The translations under genes were made by a program, and so were the position numbers. Under the pieces are notes generated by a model. The model saw only the letters and a program-made list of their open reading frames with translations. It ran no database searches and was not told the DNA's origin. Shown here piece by piece: positions 23,278-34,977 of a stretch of 64,000 nucleotides of DNA (positions are counted from its first letter, which is position 1; each line of letters begins with the position of its first letter). Source of the stretch: Paraphaeosphaeria minitans (Eukaryota > Ascomycota > Dothideomycetes > Pleosporales > Didymosphaeriaceae); the NCBI GenBank assembly GCA_015832175.1, contig WJXW01000016.1, positions 124,001-188,000 of the forward strand. Reading direction: 5' to 3'.

Positions 23278-24857
23278 GGCCAGGGTGCGAATGTTGCAGC
23301 GGGGTGGTGTAGGAGGGCGTGCGGTCGTTGTAGTGGGGTGAGGTGGAAGGAGCAAAGGGTACCGTGTAGAGACGGAGGGTGTGGTAGCACAAGCAACAAA
23401 GAAACCTCGAAGAGAAGCAAAGCGTGCCGTGTCGACACCAAGGGCGAATCGCCGGTGTTGTAGGTAGCAGGAGGCAGCCAAGAAAGCTCGTCGTGGAGAA
23501 AAGAGAAAAGCAAAAGACGGTGCAGACGCAGAGGGCGAGGGTCAAGGAGTATCATGAGGCGTCATGTGCATGTGCGTGTAGCGGCAGGGGCAGGAGAATC
23601 TGCTTCCCATTGGCTACTGGGCATCACACGACATGGGTCTGTTGTCTCGAGGCGGCGAGGTGGCTTGGGTCCGAGGTGGACAAGGAAGGCACAAAGGGCG
23701 GCAGCAAGTGGAGTTGGCAGTCGCTATCTGGACGCACCTTCCGTCTGTTTCTTGGGGGCGGCGAGGCGGCTTTGGTCCGAGGTGGGCAAGGAAGGCACAA
23801 AGGGCGGCAGCAAGTAGAGTTGGCAGTGGCTATCTGGGCGCACCTTCCGTCTGTTTCTATCAGCCACCTCGCTTTCTTTCTGTTGCGGTTATCTCGGTTT
23901 CCAGCTATCACGGCAGCCTTGGTGTATCTATCACGGTAGCCTTACTGTATCCATCACGGTAGCCTTACTGTATCCATCACGGTAGCCTTACTGTATCCAT
24001 CACGGTAGCCTTAGTGTATCCATCACGGTTACCGACTTTCCTTCTTTCGTGGTGGGCGCACCGGCTTTCATGGTGAGCGCGTCTTCACGCACTGTAGTGA
24101 TTCGTGCCGGCTTCCATGGTGAGCACGTCTTTACACAGTGTAGTGATTAGCACCGGCTTTCACGGTGAGCGCGTCTCCACACAGTGTATGGTTAGGGCAC
24201 TGGCGAGTATGGCGAAGGCACTGGCCGTTCTGGGTCAGCCACTTCCCTTCTCTGGGCGCACTCGTGTTGTTTCCATTCTTTCGTGATGATCCCTCTGTAC
24301 AGTTGGCACACTCGCCATCGTGGTGAGTATCCTGCCTATCCTTTTGTGGTGAGTATCCTGCCTATCCTTTTGTGGTGAGTATCCTGCCTATTCTTTCGTC
24401 GTCAGCTCTCTGTACGGTTGGCACACTCGCTATCGTGGTGAGTATTCTTCCCTCATCAGCTCTCCCTACCGCTGCCACACTCGCCATCGTGCTGAGTATC
24501 CTGCGTCGTGCACGTTATCCCACGCCTGCTTCTCACAGCGGCTAGCGCACGCATACCCCACCATTTTCCCCACAACGGTTAGCGCATTCACATCACCGCT
24601 CCCCCACCCTTTATCTCCATAACGGTTAGCGCTGCCCACAATGGCCAGCGCCGCGTCTTTCCCTGCCTCCCATCTCCACTCCCATCAGGCAAAGCCCGAG
24701 CGAATCCGCCAAACGTCGTCTCTGTTGCAGCTGCAGTCGACTGCAAGGGCCGCTCTATATTGCAGTCGTCTGCGATGATCGCTCTGTATTGCAGCTGCAG
24801 CCCGACCGCCTCCACCTTGCTGTGCAATCCTTCTTTCAATCACCACGCCCCGCCACC
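23278..24857. repeat. Minisatellite-rich intergenic region between divergent genes
   Basis: No gene seen. It holds four separate tandem arrays: two ~112-bp copies at 23640-23862; about five copies of a 23-bp unit (CCATCACGGTAGCCTTACTGTAT type) at 23906-24033; three ~50-bp copies at 24062-24195 (sharing CGGTGAGCGCGTCT-like cores); and about three copies of a 26-bp unit (GTGAGTATCCTGCCTATCC core) at 24321-24400, with looser copies to 24500. The flanks should contain the promoters of the SDR (minus) and the MDR reductase (plus). Confidence 0.7.
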
Positions 24858-25954
24858 ATGAAGGAGCTGATCATCCACCACGGACCCCGCGTGGAGCACG
24901 TCGACAGTCCCGTGCCCAGTCCCACCCAAGACGAGGTTGTCATCAAGGTCACCGTGGCCGGCTGCAACCCAAAGGACTACAAGACCCACTGGGTGCCCAC
25001 GCCCATCAACCAGGGCGACGACATGGCTGGCATCGTGCATCGCGTCGGGTCCAATGTCTTCGAGTTCCGCCCAGGCGACCGCGTCGTCGCCCTGCATCAG
25101 ATCCAGAGCCCGCACGGTGCCTACGCCGAATACGCCGTCGCGAGCGCTGCAACGACGGCCCACCTGGCCCCGGCCATCTCGTTCGAAGGTGAGCCGCCGG
25201 CTGACTGTGCTCTTGTTCTGCCGCTCACAACCCACATCTAGAGGCTGCGACGGTGCCTCTGGCCGCCATGACGGCCGCCCTGGGGCTGTACCGCGCACTC
25301 GGGCTGCCCCCGCCGTGGGCCCCGCGACCGTTGCCCGGCCCGCTTTTGATCTACGGTGCGTCGACCGCCGTGGGCGCCTTTGCCATCAAGCTGGCAACCG
25401 CCGCCCATCTGCATCCCATCATCGCCGTAGCGGGCGCCGGCCTCGACTTTGCCGCATCTCTCCTGGACTCGGGTGCGGGCGACGTCGTGCTCGACTATCG
25501 CAACGGCCTGGAGCGACTGCAGCGGGACATGGCCGATGCCCTCGCTGCCTCCCACGCCCAGTCCGTCCACGCTGCCCTGGACGCCGTCTCGGAGCACGCG
25601 TCGTGGGATGTGTGCACCCCGGTCCTGGCCCCCACCACGCCCCTGGCCACCGTCTTGCCCTACCCGGAGACGGCGGGCCTGCCCGGCGGACCCACCCAGG
25701 CGCAGCTCATCATGGTGGGCGACGTGCACGACGTGTTTGGCGAGAAACCCGGCGGCCGCGAGTTTGGCTATGTGATGATGCGCGCCCTGGTGCGGGGGCT
25801 GCACCAAGGCTGGCTTTCGGGCCATCCGTACGAGGTGGTTCCGGGCGGGCTGGACGGCGTGCAGGCGGGTCTGCAGAGGCTGAGCGAGGGCCGAGTCAGT
25901 GCCAGGAAGCTCGTGTACCGGATTGGAGAGAGCAGTTTCGGTAAGCAGACCTGA
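24858..25954 (+). CDS. Zinc-independent medium-chain reductase (quinone/enoyl reductase type)
   Basis: Exons 24858-25188 and 25242-25954, 347 residues. The intron has GTGAGC, CTCAC and CTAG signals. The N-terminal GroES-like domain is clear (V-x-V-A-G-C-N-P-K-D, G-D-D-M-A-G-I-V, F-x-P-G-D-R-V). The Rossmann domain starts near 147 with Y-G-A-S-T-A-V-G. The catalytic and structural zinc ligands of alcohol dehydrogenases are absent, so NADPH-dependent reduction of a conjugated C=C bond is the likely reaction. Related stand-alone enzymes act in trans in fungal polyketide and terpenoid pathways. No polyketide synthase is present in the window, so if it acts in this cluster its substrate would be an enone intermediate. 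That is inference. Confidence 0.85.
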
Positions 25955-26094
25955 ATACTACGAATGAACAAGGTATCACACAAGCTGTGCTCTCAAAGTG
26001 ATCCAGAATTCAGCCACCACTACATTAGGCTCAACATCCATGACCGTTATCTACATATCAAGCATCTATCACACAAACTCCTACTCCAAAGTCA

Positions 26095-26205
26095 CAAAGT
26101 CACAAATCCACGCTCCAAGGTAACAAGACCACTCTCCAAGCTAACAACACCACCCTCCAAAGTAACAACACCACCCTCCAAGGTAACAACACCACCCCCA
26201 AACCA
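26095..26205. repeat. 24-bp tandem repeat between convergent genes
   Basis: About four and a half copies of a ~24-bp unit with the core CTCCAAGGTAACAACACCACC, ending six bases before the stop codon of the convergent FAD oxidase gene. It would lie in the 3' untranslated regions of both genes. Confidence 0.75.
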
Positions 26206-26210
26206 AGGCC

Positions 26211-27888
26211 TCAGCACCCCGAGTGCAGCTCCGACCCCAGCTTGAACCCAGGCACATTCCGCTGAAAAACTCCCTGCGGATCGTACCGCCGCGCCACCGC
26301 CCGCATGCGCCGCACACTCGCCCCGTACCCATACGTCCCGATAGGATCCTGCGCCTGCCCCGCATCGTTGAGGAACACCCACGGGTAATCGAGCCCGCGC
26401 CTCTTCGCATCCTTCTCGACAGCGGCGATGGTGGCCAGCGTCCACGCCCGGATGCGCGCGTCGAGCGCCGGGTCGAACCAGTTGCCGTAGAACAGCGCGA
26501 TCACAAAGGGCCCCCGCGCGGGGTCGAGGTCGAGCGCGTCGCCGCCGCGCTGGCGTGCTGCTGTGAGGTGGGACACGGTGATGGGTTGGACGGCAGCGCC
26601 GACGGTGGCGTTGACGCCGGGGAGGAGCGCGTCGGCTTGCGTGCGCATGTGCCGGTATAGCAGGTCCATGGTCGCGGGCGCCGATTTCACGGCCGTGGCG
26701 TAGAAGGACCAGCGGCGGTCGCGGGCGGCGTAGCCAGCGGTTGATGCTACCACCTCGGAGAAGCGCTGGACCGCCACGCTTCCCGACGTCGTGGGAATGG
26801 AAGTGAGGTTGCGCAGCGCCGCGGGATTCGCGTCCGTCCCGTTGAAGACGAACACCGTCCCCGAACTGTTCTGCCCCGTCGACGGGTTGTACCCAAAGTT
26901 GGGCATGATGGCCGCGCGGTCGTCCTCAGCCCCACCCCCAGGCAGTATAAACGCCGTCTGCGCATCCAAGTACCGCTGCGTGTGCTCGCCGGCCCACGTC
27001 ACGGTGCCGCCGAAAACCCTCCCCAGCGGGACCACGCGCAGGTCGTACCGCGTCACGATGCCGTAGTTGGAGGAGCCGCCCTTAAGCGCCCAGAACAGGT
27101 CCGGCGCCGTCCGCGCGTTGACGTCGACCAGCGACCCGTTGGCCAGCGCCAGCTCGAAGTTGACGACGTTGTTGGCCGCCCACCCGTGCGCACTGGAGAA
27201 GTAGCTCAACCCCCCGCCGAGGAGCAGCGAGCTGCCGACGCTGGACACGCGCCCGCCCGCCGTCGTGAGGCCGTGCTGCTCGAGGAAGGAATACACCTCG
27301 AGCCAGCGGAACGCCGGCCCCGCGCGGAGGTAGTCGGTGCCGTAGGGGTTTGGTTTGCGGACGAGTGTCTTCTCCGTCAGGTGCGTCGTAGCCACCATGA
27401 CGCCGTCGTCCAGCGAGGCGTGTCCGGCAACCGGCATGTGGCCCCCGCTGCGCGCCGTGAAGGTCACGTTGCGCTCGACCAGGATGGCGACGCCGCGCGC
27501 GAGGCTCTTGGCTGTGAATGGCGTGAAGATGCATCCGGGTTGCAACCAGGCTGCCTGGTCCCAGAGCGCTGACAGGAGAGTTAGAATGGAGATCCGATGG
27601 CGGAATGGCGATGGTGGAGTGGGAGAATAGCAATGGTCACAACAGCACAGGAAGAAAGAAAAGAATGCCGTCCCGCACACGCATACCTGTAGCTTCGCCC
27701 CCATACTCCGCCTCACCCGGCAGCAGAACCTGCCCCGGAAACCCACGTCGCAGCACCGCACACGCACCCTTCACCCGCTCCCCATCGCTCAGGAGGCACA
27801 CGGATCTGGAATCCCTGCCCGCAGCGGCAGCGGCAGCGGCGGAAAGTGATGCTAGCACGACGACGAAGATGGACCTCAAGATAGCCAT
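26211..27888 (-). CDS. BBE-like FAD-linked oxidoreductase (secreted or lumenal), copy 1
   Basis: Exons 27888-27687 and 27568-26211, 519 residues. A signal peptide is visible (residues 1-~22, alanine-rich core). The FAD_binding_4 domain carries R-S-G-G-H (His111), the usual site of 8-alpha-histidyl FAD attachment, and the G-x-G-S-S-L-L-L-G-G-G loop. The cysteine of bicovalent BBE enzymes is not at the expected place, so flavin is probably attached once. The C-terminal BBE domain ends N-D-A-G...G-Y-G...Y-D-P-x-x-V-F-Q. Several N-x-S/T sites fit secretory passage. The family oxidises alcohols or C-H/C-N bonds with O2. A second such gene (42961-44732) shares the position and phase of the first intron, so the two are probably paralogues. 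Confidence 0.9.
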
Positions 27889-29287
27889 CGGACGGTAGAA
27901 TCAAGACAAGGCAGCTACACGAGATTGCAGACTTGTTTGCGAATGGCCGTTGCCTCACCACGGCCACTGCGCTTTTTATACTTCCTAGCCTCCCTCGTTT
28001 ACCATGATGGCGCTTTGGACGGCTCACGGTGGCGTGCGAGCCGTGCTCTGCCTCACTGACTGACTGACTGCTAGACTAAACTCCAAACTCGCACGAGGAT
28101 GAGGATGGGGATGAGAAGAAGGCGCCGCCGCCGGTGTGTGCGTAAGCCATCTCTCCTGCCGTACTTTTTGCCTCGCAAACGCCAAAAAAGCCACCGTCAC
28201 GAGGCGACCACGCGCTGACGCGCTGACGAAGGTTGTCGAGTCAGCATGGGTGGTGCTGGGTCGATCCTGGATGGTGCGCTGAGTGAGAGAGGATGTGCTA
28301 AGTGAGTGAGGGCGGATGTGCTGAGTGAGGGAGGAAGGACGGTTCGGTTCGGTAGTGGCGAGGACGATGACTATGACGACGTGGAAGACGATGCGGGAGG
28401 CGGTGTGCTCGCTGCTGGCTCGGGGCGGTTTGGGCTGGGAATCCTGCGGTCTGGAGTCTTACTGTGGAGGTCATGGGAAGGGAACGAAGGAAGCAAGGAA
28501 AAGAAAAGAAAGACGGAAGGGAAGGAAGAAAAAGGAAAGAGGAATACTTCATGGTCTAGACTATCGTGCGTGTGCAGTTTCGATCGCGAGACTTTCTCGT
28601 ATTTTCTGCAAAAAGGATGGTTTGTTGCATACATGTTCGTGTCCAGGCCAATCCCACCCACCGCCATCTACCGTAATCTTCGCAAAACGAATAATTGACC
28701 ACATAAACATTCGTATATAGGCCAATCACATGGCCGGTGCCCCTGTTAACCCCAAATAAAGACAATAATTCACGGCGTAACTGACCGTGCCTACGCCAAT
28801 CCTACCACCGTATTCTAGAAAAAAGAACGACAATCTATTCTTGCCTTCTCCACCCCTGCCCATCCTACCACACCGCGCACCCATCACCCAGCCCCCAACA
28901 ACATCACCCCCACGCTCTATTCCTCCCAGTCCAGACGCCACACCGCCACTGCACTCCAGCCAGCTAGCAGGCGCGGGTGGATCTTACTGTGTCTGTGCCT
29001 GTGCTTCTGTAAGACATGTTCTAGAAGCTTACGCCTCTTAGGAGGCTTTCGTCAAGGATTCTAGCCCCAGTGGCGTACGAGATACACGTGCAAGGCCTGT
29101 AGGCCCTACAGGACGATCACCCAAGAGGTGGTCACATGACCCAGACGAGCTTCCCACTCAGCCTACTACTTTCTTATGTAACCTTAGGTTGTATAGACGC
29201 ACTTCTGAACAGGCTTCTCCTGTTCAGCGACAATACAGTTGATCACCCTAAGCAGTAGCTCCTGGGTCACCTCCATAACTTCTAACG
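27889..29287. other. Intergenic, no gene supported
   Basis: Contains the promoter of the FAD oxidase. It also has a purine-rich stretch with about three ~20-bp direct copies of GATGTGCTGAGTGAG type (28270-28335), and three degenerate ~70-bp copies sharing a CATACATGTTCGTGTCCAGGC-like core at ~28620, 28700 and 28770. Open frames here overlap on both strands and look like chance. Confidence 0.55.
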
Positions 29288-30690
29288 CTACACAGGGTCC
29301 TTCCTGCGGACGACCTGATTTCGCACTGCCGAATGAAATCGCTCCTCAATCTTAACCAAGATTGCCAGCTGCGTTTGCCATCCCGCCGACTGCGCAATCA
29401 TTCTGAATCGCTGAATCAACTCGCGCGCTGCGTTCGACTGCAGCGCGGCTAAGGCTCGCATCAGCTGAGCCCATTCCTGTCCCGTGCGGACCTCGAAATC
29501 CCCGACCTTGCCTTTCCCAGCGCCCGTGAGAAGATATGGCTCGCTGCATTGATCCAGGGAGAGCACCAGCTTCTCGCATAGCATGAGCGGAAGCATCATG
29601 GACGAGGACTTGATCGAGCAACACTCGCACGCCAGAACCGAATGACCTTGCTGGATCGTCTGGCGCTGCAGCACGAGAAGGCCGTCGATGGAGGCATTCG
29701 CACCATCGTGTCGACGGCCCTCCCAGACCTCCATGATTCTAGATGAGGCTTCCAGACATTCACACGGTTGGCCGCAATGTTTCGGTGGAGAAGAGGCCAT
29801 CGGGATCACTCCTTGGTTCGTGCTGGGTCGACCCGACGAAGCGCTACTGGCAGGAGAGATCAGAGAGTAACGCGCGAGCGCGTCAATCTTATTGTGAGTC
29901 GCGTCAGGATCCTGTGCCCCGAGTACACCGAGAAGTGGTCCATGATTAGGTGGCTTTCCAAGCGCTCTTGATGTTGCGCCGGGAGAGATTGAGTCTGGCG
30001 CAATGTTTCCTTCCCTGGCTGAAGCATGCTCGTTCAACGTGGGCAGCGTTGTGAGTTCTTGATCGAGTGACATCATGTCCACCGAAGGTGAGAAGACCGA
30101 CGGCAAAAGATGCTCGGAGAAGCCAACCGCCATCCCCGCATCACCAAAGTCTAACATGGAATCATACTCCATCAGCTGGGAGGGGTCGTTCTCGCCATCC
30201 ACCAGCCCGTCGAAGGCGTCTTCCGGGGACGCATGCGTATCGAGCGAACTGAGATTGAAGAAGGTGAAACTGTGGTTCGTACCGGCGCTCGGAGAGCCCA
30301 TTGGCTCCTGTCGAACGGGATTATGTGAGCTTGGTGTGAGAGGGTCCGTGGCGGCTGATGCTGAAGTCGTACTGCCGCCACCCGCTGCCGGCTTCTGGAC
30401 CCCAGCCACCGCTCGCCGCCGTCTCCCCTTTGGCATCGTGGGGTACTGACAGTCGATGCCTTTGCTCGAGCACCGTTCGCAAGGCGTTTTCCCACTGCAT
30501 CGTAACTAAACATGGTGTCAGAAATTTAACTACGCTTGCACATTGAGGCATGAACGGTTGCCTTTTTGCAACGGCAGTGCTCACACGCGGTGTGATGTAT
30601 CCCACTCCCCTCATCGCTCGCAGGCCTGTGGCTATAGTCTATAATGCCTTCCTTCCCTTTGGTCGAGTTGCACCGCAAAGTCGAGAACAT
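29288..30690 (-). CDS. AflR-like Zn2Cys6 transcription factor with unusual zinc cluster
   Basis: Exons 30690-30542 and 30494-29288, 451 residues. The 47-nt intron (GTGCAA donor, CTGACA branch, GCAG acceptor) splits the DNA-binding domain, as in many fungal Zn2Cys6 genes. The second half is canonical (P-C-E-R-C-S-S-K-G-I-D-C, residues ~53-65), followed by a basic stretch (G-R-R-R-R). The first half has C-E-H-C but the third cysteine (expected six residues later) is a valine; an extra cysteine lies two residues after the second. The C-terminal ~200 residues match the AflR-type regulatory region, with a C-E-C-C motif near residue 290. It is probably a pathway-specific activator, because it sits at one edge of the terpene genes. 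AflR-type proteins bind TCG-N5-CGA; one exact site lies at 39407-39417. Confidence 0.8.
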
Positions 30691-31321
30691 GGTCAATTTT
30701 GACGAGGTAGAAAGGGTTGGCGAGGCACTTGCAAGCCAGCGATTTACATGGGAGCGAGAGTAGCACTATCTAAGATAAGACTTCCTACAAGATGTTGGGA
30801 GACCGTGTACGTGCACCTGTATGTACAGATGGGGACAGGACAAGTCTACACAATGGGTACTCTGCATGGTACACTGATGAACGTGCGCCCTATACTCACA
30901 TCATCCGCTTACATGTGCCCCGTACCACATTCTGTAGGTTGATATATTGATCTGCGGACTGGTCGGTCGCCTCCAAGCATACAGGCCTTCTTACCCCCAC
31001 TTTAATATGGTAGTTTGTACCGTAAACAAGGCGAAATTACCTGGACAGGGTGCAATGCTGGCTGGGGCGCGGGAGCTCCCGATTAGTGCTCGTCCCGAGC
31101 ACATGCTCCATGACGCTAGCGCTTACATTCGCGCACCCCCAGAAGCAAACGATGGGTGGGCGCCGAGTCCATATGCAGAGATTATGCTTGCATGGACGCG
31201 TTCGAATTCGGAGCGAGGTGTACCTATGGAAGGACCTGCAAAACACCCGCTGCAGGTGCGGTAGATAAGAGCATATTGTTCTCGACAACCTCGCCACGTA
31301 CGGTACCTACGCGACCTCGAC
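30691..31321. promoter_or_regulatory. Divergent promoter region, regulator and SDR
   Basis: 631 bp between the start codons of the regulator (minus) and the SDR (plus). No exact TCG-N5-CGA site was found by eye; near matches occur at ~31085 and ~31195. It contains a perfect palindrome CGGGAGCTCCCG at ~31069. No gene seen. Confidence 0.4.
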
Positions 31322-32234
31322 ATGTTCCTCGCCGGCAAGTGCTTCGCAATCTCTGGTGCCGCCTCTGGAATAGGCCAAGGTGTTGCAAACCACTTGGCCA
31401 CCCTCGGTGCGCATCTATCGCTAGGAGACATCGACCTCGAACGTGTTACCGCGCAGGCGGAGAAACTGCGGGCCAGTGGCTGCACCTGCATTGCAACGCG
31501 GGTGGATGTACGGCAACGGGCCGACATCGATGACTGGATTGGATCGACGGTCGAAGCTTTGGGACGCCTAGATGGTGCGGTCAATTGTGCAGGGGTCCGT
31601 CTTACACAGGGATCGGTCTTATCACTCGCTGGGCTGGACGCAGCCACTGACCCCCCACACGCCCGTTGCTTCAATGCTGGGCATCGCTGATGGAGATTAG
31701 GTTTTTTCGGCGACGGGCGACAGCAACCCCATAGCGAGCAAATCAGAGGAAGAGTGGGATGATGTGATCGACATCAACTTGACTGGCATGTTTCGCTGCC
31801 TCCGTGCTGAGCTGGCTGCCATGACCAGAGGAGGCAGTGTAGTCAACTTGACGTCCACCGTTGGCATGCAGGGCCTGCCGTTTGCGGCTCCGTACTGTGT
31901 CTCCAAGCATGGAGTCTGTGTATCCTCGCCCCTTACTCGCTCCATCGCTGATGCTTGGAAGATCATTGGACTGACGAGGTGCGCTGCGAAGGAATGCGCG
32001 AGCCGCCGTATTCGAGTGAACGCGGTCGCTCCTGGTACGATCGACACACCGATGCTCGGGCCCAACACCGGTCGGAGCAGAGATGAGATGCTGGCAGAGG
32101 TCGCCGGGCATACTCCGATGAACCGGCTGGGGACTGTTGAGGAAATAGCTAAGACCGTCGCCTTCTTGCTGAGCGAAGATAGCTCATTCACCACAGGAGC
32201 AGTGTATGCCGTGGATGGTGGTTGGACTTGTTGA
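31322..32234 (+). CDS. Classical short-chain dehydrogenase/reductase
   Basis: Exons 31322-31594, 31701-31913 and 31962-32234; 252 residues. Classical SDR pattern: S-G-A-A-S-G-I-G (11-18), N-C-A-G (88-91), catalytic Ser143, Y-C-V-S-K (Tyr156, Lys160), then N-A-V-A-P-G-T-I-D-T-P and the C-terminal D-G-G-W. The second intron is 48 nt and in frame, so it could be read through without a stop. Its removal gives the usual S-K-H-G-I-I-G-L-T motif and it has a GCTGAT branch site. An Asp (G-D-I-D) after the second strand suggests NAD preference. It probably oxidises a hydroxyl on the sesquiterpene skeleton. It lies 207 bp upstream of a P450 in the same direction. Confidence 0.9.
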
Positions 32235-32441
32235 ATCTTGATGTTTGGCTGAGATGTCATGGTCGCGCGAGAGGGTGGGCAGCATTGGAAGCGTTGTTCA
32301 ATATCATTGGCTTAGCCACCAGCGGCTGTTGAAGGGAAATTGCCGAAGGAGTGGGGTTCAAATAACAGCTTCAGTCGGACAAAGAAACTTACGCATACCT
32401 CTGAACTGCTGCAAAGTGTTCTAAGCCTGCTAAGCACCATC

Positions 32442-34302
32442 ATGTCTGCTTTCGAGGACTTTGTGAACAATTCGTTTCATCTAGACTTCGGGACCCTTTT
32501 CCGTCCTGCAAACGCTACTCAACCACTTGCTGAGGGCTATGGCTTACTCCTTTGCTCTCTGGTAGGGCACTACGACCTCCTCGTCTTACCACATGACTGA
32601 CTATTGCGAAACAGTGCGTCATCTACGCATCTGCTTACATGACGTACAACATCTACTTTCATCCCTTGGCACGATTCCCTGGGCCATTCTGGGCTCGCTC
32701 GACATTGGTAAACAATCTGTGACACCCACGAACTGAACTGCACGTTCACACTACCTTCAGTTGTGGAGATTGTTCCACACCATGGGTGGTCGTTTTCACC
32801 GCGCGATTGATAGGGAGCACAAGAGATATGGTCCGTAGCCTACTCAGAAGGGAAGTCATCTCACTCTTGTAGGTCCGGTCTTTCGAGTAGCGCCGAACGA
32901 GCTATCCTTCTCATCGGTATCATCTTGGAAGGCGATATACGGGCATCAGCCGCCCGGCAAGCAGCCCCACATCAAGAGCGAGTTCTACAACATGTACGGA
33001 TCGGGATATAAGAGCTTATGCGTCGGGAGCGAGCGTGATCCTACTCGCCACGTAGGCATGAAGAGGAATCTGACCTCTGCCTTCTCCACACGGGCGTTGC
33101 TTGAGCAAGAAGACATCGTCGATCGCTGTGTGAACGAGTTTGTCACGACCATCGGGGCTGCCGAAGGAGCCCACACCACCGGCCTCAACATGACCAAGTG
33201 GTATGAGATGATTTCCTTCGACATCCTCGGTGAAATGGCTTTTGGCGAATCGTTCCACGCAGTCGAAAGCGGCAAGTCCACCTCGCCACATCTTCTCTGT
33301 CTTTGCCTGTCTAACCGCTGTGCAGGCCATCCGCACTTTTGGTCGGAGCTCATAGTCAGCCACCTTTACTTCATCACCGTGCTCGATAATCTGCGGAGAT
33401 ATCCACTGTTCGCGACCATCGGGAGGTTTCTACTGCCCTTCGCTACCACATCCGTTCGAGACAAGCACTCCGGCTTCACACGAGAGAAAGTGGATCGGCG
33501 CCTTGCTGCCAAAGCTCCGCGCACGGATTTCATGACCACCCTGATCAGCAAAGTGTCTTCAGGCGAGATAGAAAAAGAAGAGATGACTGCACATGCCTCC
33601 ACTCTCGTGATTGCTGGAGGCGAGACCACGTCCACCTTCCTCGCAGCAGTGACTTACTACTTGCTTTCCACGCCCAAGACGTACCATTGTCTGCAGCGGG
33701 AGATTCGTGAAGCATTCGACAGCTATGAAGACATCGACGCGAGTTCAGCCCAGAAGCTGCCCTATTTGCAGGCGGTAATTGCGGAGGGGCTCAGAATGTA
33801 CCCGCCTGGATCGCAGGGTTTCCCTCGTGTCTCTTCGGGAGTTGAGATCGATGGCCACTGGGTCCCGGCTGGGGTGAGTACAACTGTTGTCTCGTCTTGC
33901 CGGGGGCTGACTGGACCCGTACAGGCTGAGATGTACACGAGTGCTTGGACAGTCACTCACGACGCCAAGTACTTCCCCGAACCGTTCGTCTTCAATCCAG
34001 AGCGGTGGATTGATCCACACGCAATTGACGTAAAGGAGGCTAGTCAACCATTCTCGCTTGGCCCACGAGGTTGCCTCGGGCGCAAGTAAGTACAGGACTA
34101 CGACAACACAGTAATCTCAGCATATTGACAATGAACCAGCTTTGCGTACGTGGAGATGAATCTTATACTGGCGAAAATGCATTGGACCTATGACTTCGAC
34201 CTGGTCGACAAGGAACTCGACTGGGAGGCAAACAGTCACATACACGTGATGTGGTGGAAGCCTGACCTCTGGGTGAGACTTGTACCCAAGGACAAAGCCT
34301 GA
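32442..34302 (+). CDS. Cytochrome P450 (copy A of a paralogous pair)
   Basis: Exons 32442-32561, 32615-32707, 32761-32830, 32873-33271, 33326-33873, 33925-34085 and 34140-34302; 517 residues. An N-terminal membrane anchor (~30-60) is followed by H-P-L-A-R-F-P-G-P. I-helix A-G-G-E-T-T-S is near 324, E-G-L-R of the K helix near 380, and the haem loop F-S-L-G-P-R-G-C-L-G-R has its Cys near 459. The intron at 33272-33325 begins GCAAGT, a GC-AG intron; the GT four bases later would break the frame. The 51-nt in-frame intron 33874-33923 should also be removed. Endoplasmic-reticulum monooxygenase, probably hydroxylating a terpene intermediate. The last two exons (161 and 163 nt) match the P450 at 44980-46724 in length and phase. 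Confidence 0.9.
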
Positions 34303-34977
34303 GATGATCAGTGTGGTTCTCGTGTCCTGTGGCTTGGATTTTGGAGTTCATCTATCCCGCAATTCACCGCTCCCTGATTTGTGACACGCTACTAGTTAGG
34401 ACGTACATACAATTTCCCGCTGCCTAAAACCTCTAGCATATACTGCAGGATCGATTGATGCTGCTGAAAGCACGCCATCGAAATACCTACCTGTTCGCTC
34501 GTTCCAGAAGGGCTCCTTGTGATGAATGCAGAGGTCCTTTGCAGCTGCCCCGACCCATGGCATGACGAAGCGAGCCTTGCGCTTGTAGATCACCGTGTTG
34601 TTTTTCCGTGGAACCTGAATCCGACATTCACACCTCGGCCAATGGACATACCACGCAGACGAAACGGGTAAGATCCGTGTCCCATCCCGAGGTCAAGATG
34701 TGGTTCCAACAGCCCGGGGAGGTCTCGGATACGACAGAGGTCGGGAATGCGATAAGAGGTCATGTCATGACGGATCGTCTTGGGGGTTGCCATTGAGGCA
34801 TCCTGAGGTCGGCGATTGCTGTATATGGGATGACCCCGCATTTTCCGACCGCGATGCTGTGGCTCGAGCGGAGCTGGTGTAACGCAGCTCCAAACCCTCC
34901 GGAAAAATGCTACGCGTGTTGGGAGTCCTACGCCGTCTGCTTCGCTGCATCGTTGATGTTCTAGGAACGCGATCACC
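34303..34977. other. Intergenic between two co-oriented P450 genes
   Basis: Terminator of one P450 and promoter of the next. The open frames here, on either strand, have no family resemblance and are taken as chance. Confidence 0.5.

Noticed and set aside
23906..24033. Regular 23-bp repeats that resemble a CRISPR array
   Set aside because: The units are directly adjacent without unique spacers, and the sequence is eukaryotic. It is a minisatellite.
24937..25944. 335-codon frame overlapping the MDR reductase
   Set aside because: It is in a different frame from the clear GroES/Rossmann reading, Arg/Pro-rich, and spans the reductase intron.
28306..28941. Overlapping frames of 70-130 codons on both strands
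   Set aside because: Low-complexity Lys/Glu/Arg or Phe/Leu/Ser sequence from a purine-rich stretch. No motifs and no splice partners.
31697..32260. Minus-strand frame of 187 codons over the SDR
   Set aside because: Antisense shadow of a well-supported plus-strand SDR with catalytic motifs.
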